Shown: one piece after another, positions 41,971-49,604 of the stretch
Position numbering within the stretch: the first letter of the stretch is position 1
Layout: each line of letters begins with the position of its first letter
Origin: G965276675 sp965276675
GTDB taxonomy: Bacteria; Acidobacteriota; Terriglobia; Terriglobales; Acidobacteriaceae
Direction: 5' to 3'
Assembly: GCA_965276675.1 (NCBI GenBank)
Contig: OZ255624.1
Coordinates: 1,674,001-1,738,000, forward strand
Length of the DNA stretch: 64,000 nt
Program-made: the position numbers and the translations under genes
Notes under the pieces: model-generated
What the model was told of the DNA's origin: nothing
Databases searched by the model: none
What the model saw: only the letters and a program-made list of their open reading frames with translations

Positions 41971-43605
41971 ATGTCATTTTTAAGTGCGGACGTGCCGATT
42001 AGGAATGTAGTTCTGATTACCAGCGGGGATTCGCGGCAACCGGCCAACCAGACCTGCTGGCCTGCCCAGGAAGAACTAGAGCGCAAACTCACGCGCTGCT
42101 TTGAAGACGCTGGTGTATCGGTGCAGCGTGCCCTCCCTGTCGACTCCCGCAAAGGGCACGGTTTTATATCCAGCCAGCGAATGGGAATGGATATCTTCAG
42201 CGGCATCGATCCTGAGGCGAATCTGGTATTCGCAACGGCGGCGTGGCAGTACACCCACCATGTGCTGCCCGGCTTGCGCAGCCATCGCGGGCCGATTTTG
42301 ACGGTCGCAAACTGGTCTGGGCAGTGGCCGGGCCTGGTGGGCCTTTTAAACTTGAACGGATCACTGATCAAAGCCGGTGTGAAATTCTCCACGCTGTGGA
42401 GTGAGCAGTTCACGGACGAGTACTTTCTTCGTGGGCTTCGTGAGTGGATCAATCAACGAAACGTGAACCATGACCTGACGCATGTGCGCGACCTGGACCT
42501 GAAAGCGTTGCCGGGCGATGCCGCGAGCATGGGCCAGCATCTGGCGGGAGCGCTGCAGCAACGGAAGGCGATCCTCGGTGTTTTCGACGAGGGCTGCATG
42601 GGTATGTACAACGCCATCATCGACGATGAGCTGTTGAATCCGGCAGGTGTTTACAAAGAGCGGCTCAGTCAATCCGCGCTTGTGGCCAAGATGCAGACGG
42701 TTTCGGACGACGAAGCAAGCGAAGTGCGGCGCTGGCTGGATAGCAAGGGAATGCGCTTCATTACCGGCAAGGACGCAAAATCCGAACTGACAGATGAGCA
42801 GATCCACGAGCAATGCAAGATGTATATCGCCGCAGTTCGCATGGCGGACGCGTTTGGCTGTGATGCGATTGGCATTCAGTATCAGCAAGGATTGAAGGAC
42901 CTGGTGCCGGCATCGGATCTGGTCGAAGGCTTATTGAATAATGCTGACCGGCCTCCCGTACATCACGAGGAATCCGGCAAGGAGCTCTATGCCGGTGGCC
43001 CGCTGCCCCATTTCAATGAAGTCGACGAGTGCGCAGGAGTCGATGCTTTGGTGACAAACCGTTGCTGGACCGCACTGGGGCTTGACCCATCGACGACGCT
43101 GCACGATGTGCGCTGGGGCGAGCATTACAGGGGCAGCGGAGTTGACGATTTTATTTGGGTGTTGCAGATTTCAGGGGCTGCACCGGCGAATCATTTTGTG
43201 GGCGGGTACCGTGGAGCATCCAGTGAGCGCCAGCCGCCAATGTATTTTCCGCTTGGTGGAGGGACGCTGAAGGGAATTGGCAGACCGGGCAAGATTGTCT
43301 GGAGTCGCGTCTTTGTAGAAGGGAACGCATTACATGCGGATATGGGACTCGGCTCAGTTGTCGAACTGCCTGCGGAAGAGACGGAACGCCGGTGGAAGCA
43401 AACGACAAGCCAATGGCCGATGGTGAGCGCCACCTTTGACGGCGTCTCGCGCGACGCATTTATGGCGCGCCATCGAGCCAACCACGTGAATATCGCGTAT
43501 GCACCCAGCGCGAAGGCTGCCGCCAAAGCTCTTGCGGTCAAGTCGGCGATGCTTCACACCATGGGCGTGCGGGTTCATCTCTGCGGTGAGGCCAACTTTG
43601 AATAG
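41971..43605 (+). CDS. L-fucose isomerase family protein (aldose-ketose isomerase)
   Basis: A 544-residue cytosolic isomerase distantly related to L-fucose/D-arabinose isomerase FucI. The metal site described for E. coli FucI (Glu337, Asp361, His528) has counterparts here by alignment from memory: Glu350 in NEVDECAGVDAL (same E-x-D-x3-GV spacing), Asp379 in LHDVRWGEH, and His505 in RANHVN. The segment EGCMGMYNAIIDDELL is also typical of this branch. FucI-type enzymes act on L-fucose and D-arabinose. With a ribulokinase-type kinase next to it, the likely reaction is an aldopentose to a ketopentose such as D-arabinose to D-ribulose; L-fucose to L-fuculose is less likely because no fuculokinase or aldolase is nearby. 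AGAGGA supports the start at 41971. Confidence 0.8.
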   Translation: MSFLSADVPIRNVVLITSGDSRQPANQTCWPAQEELERKLTRCFEDAGVSVQRALPVDSRKGHGFISSQRMGMDIFSGIDPEANLVFATAAWQYTHHVLPGLRSHRGPILTVANWSGQWPGLVGLLNLNGSLIKAGVKFSTLWSEQFTDEYFLRGLREWINQRNVNHDLTHVRDLDLKALPGDAASMGQHLAGALQQRKAILGVFDEGCMGMYNAIIDDELLNPAGVYKERLSQSALVAKMQTVSDDEASEVRRWLDSKGMRFITGKDAKSELTDEQIHEQCKMYIAAVRMADAFGCDAIGIQYQQGLKDLVPASDLVEGLLNNADRPPVHHEESGKELYAGGPLPHFNEVDECAGVDALVTNRCWTALGLDPSTTLHDVRWGEHYRGSGVDDFIWVLQISGAAPANHFVGGYRGASSERQPPMYFPLGGGTLKGIGRPGKIVWSRVFVEGNALHADMGLGSVVELPAEETERRWKQTTSQWPMVSATFDGVSRDAFMARHRANHVNIAYAPSAKAAAKALAVKSAMLHTMGVRVHLCGEANFE

Positions 43606-43644
43606 TGCAGAGATATACGGGACTGGCAAAGTGGGAGCGTACTC

Positions 43645-45234
43645 GTGAGCGTCGTGGCAGGTGCTGATTTTGGAACACTAAGCGTGCGCGTATCGCTCTT
43701 TGACAAGAAAAGAGGGCGATTAGGATCCGGAGTCGCGGACTACCCACTCAAACGCTCGACGCACGATCATAATCTGGCGACACAGAGCCATGCCGCGCAG
43801 ATGAGTGCGCTCGAGATCGCGATGAAGAAGGCGCTGAAGGCGAGCCATGTGACCGGGGACGAAGTGAAAGCGCTAGCGCTCGATACCACCGGCTCCAGCA
43901 TGATCCCTGTTGGAGAGGACCTGCAGCCGCTTGACGACTACTATCTGTGGTGTGATCACCGGGCGTGGCGAGAGGCGCAGGAGATAACTGCCGCCGCGCA
44001 AGCACAGCAGCTTGAAGCGATTGAGTGGTGCGGAGGAACGTATTCCTCGGAGTGGGGATTCTCAAAGTTGCTGCATTGGCTTCGCCACAACCCAGAGAAG
44101 CGCGCCCGGTTCACGACGGCTCTCGAAAATTGCGATATGGTCGTCGCCACGCTATGCGGTGTTACTTCGGCAAAAGACTTAACACGCAGCGTTTGCGCGA
44201 TGGGCCACAAGTGGATGTGGAACGCGAAGTGGGGCGGCCTGCCGCCGCAGGAGTTTCTCACCTCCGTCGATCCGCTCTTTACCGGCATTCGGGAGAAGCT
44301 GGGTGGCCATTATGAGACTTCGGATCAAATCGCGGGCACGCTTAGCGCCGCATGGGCAGAGCGGCTCGGACTGCGGGCCGGCATACCGATCCCCGTTGGA
44401 GCACTAGACGCGCACTGGGATGCTATTGCCGCGAACATTCGACTGGGCGATGTGGTGAACGTTATCGGTACATCAACCTGCATCATTGGCGTGAGCGAAC
44501 AACAGGCACTCGTGCCAGGCGTGTGCGGCGTTGTGCCGGGATCGGTAGTGCCTGGCTATGTCGGCATCGAAGCAGGGCTTTCGGCTGTGGGCGATCTCTT
44601 CGACGGGATTGCGCGCAGGGCCGGATCGGACGTTTCAACGCTCACAAAAGGTTTGCACTCCTATCGAGCGGGGCAGACTGGGCTGCTGCGCTTGACGTGG
44701 GACAACGGAGACAGGACGGTTCTGGTGAATCCCAATCTCGGCGGTGTGACCTTGGGCTGGAACGTAATGCATACTGCGCAGGACGAACTCTTCGCAGCCA
44801 TCGAGGGAACGGCGCTTCACACGCGCATCATTCTTGAACGCATGGAAGAAGGAGGAGCCCCGGTGAATCGCATTATCAACGGCGGAGGCATTCCGCAAAA
44901 AAACGAGATACTGAATCGTATTTATGCAAATGCGCTGAATAAGCCGGTGCTTGTGCCGTCCGGCGATGTGACTAGTCTCGGCTCGGCGATCTTTGCCTTC
45001 GTGGCTTGTGGCGATTATGCGTCTGTCGCAGAAGCGCAAGATGCACTATGCCCAGCGTACAAAACACAACTCCCTGAGAAACGAGAAGCGGCGGTGTACA
45101 ACAAGCTGTATTCGCTCTTTCGCGAGCTTTACTTTTCGCTTGGGCTGCCCGATGCGCCGGCTGCGCGGATCGGGCACATATTGCCCAGCTTGCGTGAGAT
45201 TGCACTCCAGACCCTAGCTGCGGAGATTCAATGA
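43645..45234 (+). CDS. FGGY family carbohydrate kinase, ribulokinase type
   Basis: A 529-residue ATP-dependent sugar kinase that phosphorylates the ketose made by the preceding isomerase. FGGY features are an N-terminal phosphate loop (GADFGTLSVRV), ALDTTGSSMIPV, the catalytic base Asp255 in VGALDAHWD, and the second-domain ATP site (NVIGTSTCII, INGGGIPQKNE). Its closest match in my memory is the ribulokinase group, known for wide 2-ketopentose specificity, so D-ribulose or L-ribulose are the best guesses. The start is GTG at 43645, 39 bp after the isomerase. The stop overlaps the MFS start (ATGA), showing tight coupling. Confidence 0.88.
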   Translation: MSVVAGADFGTLSVRVSLFDKKRGRLGSGVADYPLKRSTHDHNLATQSHAAQMSALEIAMKKALKASHVTGDEVKALALDTTGSSMIPVGEDLQPLDDYYLWCDHRAWREAQEITAAAQAQQLEAIEWCGGTYSSEWGFSKLLHWLRHNPEKRARFTTALENCDMVVATLCGVTSAKDLTRSVCAMGHKWMWNAKWGGLPPQEFLTSVDPLFTGIREKLGGHYETSDQIAGTLSAAWAERLGLRAGIPIPVGALDAHWDAIAANIRLGDVVNVIGTSTCIIGVSEQQALVPGVCGVVPGSVVPGYVGIEAGLSAVGDLFDGIARRAGSDVSTLTKGLHSYRAGQTGLLRLTWDNGDRTVLVNPNLGGVTLGWNVMHTAQDELFAAIEGTALHTRIILERMEEGGAPVNRIINGGGIPQKNEILNRIYANALNKPVLVPSGDVTSLGSAIFAFVACGDYASVAEAQDALCPAYKTQLPEKREAAVYNKLYSLFRELYFSLGLPDAPAARIGHILPSLREIALQTLAAEIQ

Positions 45235-46559
45235 CCATCAACTCTCATGTAATCAAGAGCACCATTGTTGGCGCGCTGGGGGGGCTGCTCTTTGGATTCG
45301 ATACCGCAGTCATCTCCGGCGCTACTCACTCTCTATCGCTGGCCTATGATCTTTCGCCCGGGATGTTGGGAGTTACAGTCTCAAGCGCTTTGCTGGGTAC
45401 AGTGATTGGCGCGATGACAGCAGGCATACCTGGACAAAGGTTCGGCCGGCGAACCAGCCTGCGCGCCATGGCTATCTTCTATATCATCTCCGCCTTGGGG
45501 TGTGCCCTGGCATGGAACTGGCCTTCGCTCCTCATCTTTCGCTTCATTGGAGGTTTGGGCATAGGCGGTTCATCCGTTTTAGGGCCAATGTATATTGCGG
45601 AGATTGCACCAGCAGAATGGCGAGGGCGCCTGGTCGGCTTTTTTCAAGTCAACATTGTCGTTGGTATTTTGCTTGCCTACGTGTCGAACTTCTTGATTGG
45701 CAGCATGCAGCTCGGTGCGCTGGAGTGGCGTTGGCAGCTTGGCATCTCTGGAATACCAGCAGTCCTCTTTTTAATCACGCTTTTCTTTATTCCACGTAGC
45801 CCACGATGGCTCGTCACGCAGGCTAAGCTGGAAGAAGCACTGGATGTGCTTCGCCTTACCGGTATTCCTCAACCTAAGCAAGAGCTCGACGAGATTGTTG
45901 CTTCCATCCACCTGGAGCGATCTGCACCGAGTGATCCCCTGTTCTCTCGGCAGTACCGGTTCCCCGTCTTCATCGCAATTACGGTTGGTATGTTTTGCCA
46001 GCTGACCGGAATCAATGCCGTTCTCTACTACCTAAACGACATTTTTGCTCTCGGTGGGGCAAGCAAGATATCAGGCGACCTGCAAGCTGTTGCTGTTGGA
46101 GCAACAAATTTGATTGCAACATTGATAGCGATGTCTGTTATCGATCGTTTCGGCCGCAAGAAACTGCTCTTGATCGGTACTGTAGGTTTAACAATATGTC
46201 TGATTGCTATTTCGTATGTCTTTCTCACCCATAGACATCTGGACTGGCTTGTTTGGCTGCTGATGAGTTACATCGCCTGCTTCGCGATATCGCATGGTGC
46301 TGTCGTCTGGGTGTACATCAGCGAAGTATTTCCCAACCGCGTGCGATCCAAAGGGCAAAGTCTGGGAAGCTCGTCTCATTGGATTACCAATGCGGCCATT
46401 TCCCTGGTATTTCCCATCATGGCCAAGTCTTCCGGCGCATATCCTTTTATATTTTTCGCCGCGATGATGGTTGTCGACTTCTTCCTGGTTCTAAAATATT
46501 ACCCGGAAACAAAAGGCATATCTCTCGAACAAATGCAGCACCGTTTCGGCATCGACTAG
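45231..46559 (+). CDS. Sugar porter family MFS transporter
   Basis: A 442-residue inner-membrane permease with twelve predicted helices. Sugar-porter signatures are visible: GALGGLLFGFDTAVISG in helix 1, GQRFGRR between helices 2 and 3, IPRSPRWL after helix 6, QLTGINAVLYYL in helix 7, DRFGRKK, and PETKGISLEQ at the C-terminus. It would import the free pentose from the periplasm by proton symport. Its start overlaps the kinase stop by four bases, and the GH172 gene follows 30 bp later. Confidence 0.93.
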   Translation: MTINSHVIKSTIVGALGGLLFGFDTAVISGATHSLSLAYDLSPGMLGVTVSSALLGTVIGAMTAGIPGQRFGRRTSLRAMAIFYIISALGCALAWNWPSLLIFRFIGGLGIGGSSVLGPMYIAEIAPAEWRGRLVGFFQVNIVVGILLAYVSNFLIGSMQLGALEWRWQLGISGIPAVLFLITLFFIPRSPRWLVTQAKLEEALDVLRLTGIPQPKQELDEIVASIHLERSAPSDPLFSRQYRFPVFIAITVGMFCQLTGINAVLYYLNDIFALGGASKISGDLQAVAVGATNLIATLIAMSVIDRFGRKKLLLIGTVGLTICLIAISYVFLTHRHLDWLVWLLMSYIACFAISHGAVVWVYISEVFPNRVRSKGQSLGSSSHWITNAAISLVFPIMAKSSGAYPFIFFAAMMVVDFFLVLKYYPETKGISLEQMQHRFGID

Positions 46560-46589
46560 CGCCAATTTCACATCAGACGAGGAACAGTG

Positions 46590-47723
46590 ATGTCTCGATT
46601 TGTACTTCTCTTCTTTCTAATTGCCAGTTCTGCGGTGGCAACTTACGCGCAGAGCCCCAACTGGCAACCAGATGTTACGCGGCAACAGACTTACATCCTG
46701 CATCGCGCTTCCAGTACGGATCCGACAGGCGGGAATGCGGATGCCCGCCGCGTGGCTCCCGGCGCAAGCTTCACCGTGCTGGACACGGATGGGCCGGGAA
46801 TTGTCTCGCACATCTGGTTCACCATAGCCCATAATGAGCCTTACAGTCTCAAACGCATTGTGCTGCGCATTTACTGGGATGGAGAACAGACACCCAGCGT
46901 GGAGGCGCCTATAGGAGATTTTTTTGGACTGGGCCTCGGCGAATACCATAGCTGGCAGTCTGAGATGTTGTCTGTTGGAAGCGATAAAAGCCTGAACTCT
47001 TTTTTCCCCATGCCCTTTCGGCACCACGCGCGTATTACTGTTACGAATGAAGGCCAACAGCCCATCGCGGCTCTGTACTACAATATCGACTACCGGACGG
47101 GATTGCAGCCACTTCCATCTGATACAGTTTACTTTCATGCGCAATATCGTCAGGCCCAGCCCAATCACGGTTGGACGAACACTTGGGCAACCAACGGCGA
47201 TCCGGCAGTCAATGCTAAGTCGAATCTGGACGGCAAGGACAATTATGTATGGATGGAAGCCAAAGGCCACGGGCAATACGTTGGTGTAACAATGTCGGTG
47301 TTACAGAACCAGGACGGATGGTGGGGCGAAGGAGATGATATGTTCTTCATTGATGGAGCAGCAGCCCCCTCAATCGTAGGTACTGGTTCAGAAGACTACT
47401 TCTTAGGCGCGTGGGATTTTGGGGGTAAACCATTTTCATATCAACTCTACGGAGCGCCCGTCGTAGGCCAGGAACTGGCGGGGAGCAGATCCAGCGTTTA
47501 CCGCTTTCATCTCGATTCCCCAATTCCCTTTGCCAGTTCATTCAAAGCTACGATTGAGCATGGACACGCCAATGCCCGTTCAGACAATTTTTATTCTGTG
47601 GCTTACTGGTACCAAGCTGAACCACATACGCCGTTCCCCCAGCTGCCGCCTGTCGAACAAAGGCTACCAGCTTTGCAGCCGGTAGGCGGCCCAGGCAATA
47701 TGCCCCATCCTCCCCAAAACTGA
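46590..47723 (+). CDS. DUF2961/GH172 family secreted protein
   Basis: A 377-residue exported protein. A signal peptide (SRFVLLFFLIASSAVATYAQ) is followed by the DUF2961 double jelly-roll. Two glutamates, Glu247 (GEGDDMFFIDG) and Glu268 (GTGSEDYF), are 21 residues apart, the same spacing I recall for the catalytic pair of the characterised GH172 alpha-D-fructofuranosidase/arabinofuranosidase. GH172 enzymes act on alpha-D-arabinofuranosides or difructose dianhydride. The operon context with a pentose isomerase and kinase fits release of D-arabinose. The start ATG at 46590 follows GAGGA. It is the last gene before the terminator at 47821. Confidence 0.85.
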   Translation: MSRFVLLFFLIASSAVATYAQSPNWQPDVTRQQTYILHRASSTDPTGGNADARRVAPGASFTVLDTDGPGIVSHIWFTIAHNEPYSLKRIVLRIYWDGEQTPSVEAPIGDFFGLGLGEYHSWQSEMLSVGSDKSLNSFFPMPFRHHARITVTNEGQQPIAALYYNIDYRTGLQPLPSDTVYFHAQYRQAQPNHGWTNTWATNGDPAVNAKSNLDGKDNYVWMEAKGHGQYVGVTMSVLQNQDGWWGEGDDMFFIDGAAAPSIVGTGSEDYFLGAWDFGGKPFSYQLYGAPVVGQELAGSRSSVYRFHLDSPIPFASSFKATIEHGHANARSDNFYSVAYWYQAEPHTPFPQLPPVEQRLPALQPVGGPGNMPHPPQN

Positions 47724-47820
47724 TCCGATGCAGGTTGTTTTCAAGCCTTGCACAATGGCGGTGACGCGCATTTTTAAACTCTGCCCCAACCGCTAGAAGA
47801 GATCGTTCAGGCATCTCCTA

Positions 47821-47851
47821 ACGCCCGGCTTCCATGCCGGGCGTATTTTTG
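47821..47851 (+). terminator. Rho-independent terminator of the receptor-sugar operon
   Basis: ACGCCCGGC (47821-47829) and GCCGGGCGT (47836-47844) form a perfect nine-pair GC-rich stem with a six-base loop, followed by ATTTTTGT. It lies 98 bp after the GH172 stop and closes the seven-gene transcript. Confidence 0.9.
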
Positions 47852-48145
47852 TATGTTCAATGCGTCCGCCATTATTCACTTGCCTGGATGTAGACTGCAT
47901 TGTAGTGCTATGACTCTTACTAAGACAGCCGCGGCACAGCGTGGAGGAGTTCTCAACGAATGCAATCGGAGCGTTCACTGCGTTGGCTATTTGTAGCCAC
48001 TATCCCCGGATTTGCAATGCCAGCTAACTACAACGCGATTGACCTTCTCCGGAGCGGAGACGATTGGCTGGGGCGGATTCGACTTCGTTAAAGCCTTAAA
48101 CATCCCACAGCAGATCGAACTTGTAGATTGCCAGCTGTAATGACT
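47852..48145. other. Intergenic stretch with a possible gene remnant
   Basis: No complete gene. From 47997 to 48140 a plus-strand frame of 47 codons without a start ends at a TAA (FSGAETIGWGGFDFVKALN, then IPQQIELVDCQL). It looks protein-like and could be a scrap of a lost gene, but I cannot assign it. Confidence 0.3.
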
Positions 48146-49063
48146 CTAAAACAGCGTCCGGATCTTAGGTTCGATTGCCTGGTGAAGACGGTCCATGGCT
48201 TTTTCCTTGTCACTGACTTCAACGTCCTTGAACAGGTGCCACTCTTCTGTCAACGAAAGCGAATCATCAGTCGGAACATTACGCCGCGGCCCCAGCAGCT
48301 CTATCTCCATGAAACCACCTTCTACATAGACTTCATTGTTTACGCCGTAATCGGGATACTCTGCCTGCTCATCGTGAGTAAACCGCTTCACGAAGAGCGT
48401 GTTGTTGACCAGGTGTGCGCACCAGTTTTCCTTGTTCCGCAAACCAAACTTCTGCGAATTCTTAAGTGTCGGGTCCGCGCGCAACAAGATGTAACGCAAT
48501 CCGAGCGTGAATCGAGGGTCCTGCAGATCCGTAAAGGCGCAGAGAGCTAGTGGCTGTGTTACGGCCACGTATGCGTCATGAGACTGAAACGGTACACGGG
48601 GCACGATTGCCGTGCCGCATTGCACCACCGTTATGGCCCATGCCGCTATATCGATCGGCCAGAGGTTCCGGTTCGTGATCTTCTGCTCCAGCTTCACGGC
48701 AGTGCCGGTAGCTGCAAGCGTCAGCCGTATTTGCTTCTGCATGTGAGCAGCGTCTACTGGCTGCCGCAATGTCACCCCGAGCTCCCCTTCGACTGTGTAC
48801 TCGATGGGGTCATTGTCCGGCGCATAGGTTGCGGGAAACACTTCCGGCCAAACCCACAAACGATGGCCACCATATGGCTTCCAATCACCAAAGGTAGTCT
48901 TTGTTGCATTGTGTGGGAATTCTGCGAATAGGTTTTCACCGCCTATAAATCCGTAGCGAAGAATCCGGGGTCCTACGTCCGTTGTTGCAATCAATTCCAC
49001 GCTGCCGTTTGACAATTTGAGGCAATTCGGCAGTCCCATGTACGAGATTTTTTCAACGCTCAT
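48146..49063 (-). CDS. DUF4380-like sugar mutarotase-fold protein
   Basis: A 305-residue cytosolic protein with no signal peptide. The beta-rich pattern fits the galactose mutarotase/aldose-1-epimerase superfold in its DUF4380 branch (SVELIATTDVGPRILRYGF, GGHRLWVWPE, KLEQKITNRNLWPIDIAAW). It may interconvert anomers of the sugar released by the neighbouring glycosidases or be a binding protein; catalytic His residues of true mutarotases are not obvious. It faces the sugar operon tail to tail across the terminator, and it is divergent from the second DUF2961 gene. Confidence 0.68.
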   Translation of the reverse strand: MSVEKISYMGLPNCLKLSNGSVELIATTDVGPRILRYGFIGGENLFAEFPHNATKTTFGDWKPYGGHRLWVWPEVFPATYAPDNDPIEYTVEGELGVTLRQPVDAAHMQKQIRLTLAATGTAVKLEQKITNRNLWPIDIAAWAITVVQCGTAIVPRVPFQSHDAYVAVTQPLALCAFTDLQDPRFTLGLRYILLRADPTLKNSQKFGLRNKENWCAHLVNNTLFVKRFTHDEQAEYPDYGVNNEVYVEGGFMEIELLGPRRNVPTDDSLSLTEEWHLFKDVEVSDKEKAMDRLHQAIEPKIRTLF

Positions 49064-49604
49064 TTATCGACCACCTTACACCACTTTGGAGCTGGGATAC
49101 GGATTATCATAATCATGCGCGATACCGAACAGGCCTACCATCTATACATTCACCTGCCCGATACCTCCGGCGACGGCATGCGCATCATCGGATCGCCTGG
49201 CGATACATCCCATTTCACTTCCATTAGCCAACTCGCCATTTATCATGGCAGGAGGCGAGCTTCAAAATGACTCAACGGTGTCTAGCCTGCGGAGCACCGA
49301 AGCCCGGATGACACTTCGTTGGCTGCGGAACCAGTTATGCTCACTCGGAACTGAGCATGTCTTTTATCTCGCTGACCGTCACATTCAATTCTGGCTCAAA
49401 CTCCACGGTGACGTCATAAGCTTTGGAAGTTAGAATGTGGATCGATGGGTACGTGCGGACGATATTGTTCTGTAGTAGCACATCCAGGGATATTCACCGG
49501 TGTGATCCCGTGGTTGAGATCACAGTCTCGATTCCAAATCGGCCCGATGCCGGTCCGGGCTAATGCTGTTAACGCGAGATCCGGATGCGAAATCTTATAG
49601 AGAC
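49064..49604. other. Long intergenic region before the second DUF2961 gene
   Basis: No gene of normal size. A 51-codon plus-strand frame (49115-49270; DTEQAYHLYIHLPDTSGDG) has protein-like composition but no ribosome site. Another frame from 49245 to 49433 is unconvincing. A promoter for the following gene must lie here, but I see no strong -35/-10 pair or operator matching the TTTAAAGGTTTAAAT type. Confidence 0.4.

Noticed and set aside
41971..45234. Plain L-fucose catabolic pair (fucI-fucK)
   Set aside because: The kinase is of the ribulokinase type, no fuculose-phosphate aldolase or fucosidase is present, and the neighbours fit pentofuranosides better.
49115..49270. 51-codon plus-strand gene
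   Set aside because: Protein-like composition, but no ribosome site, no homology I recognise and no partner; described only under the intergenic entry.
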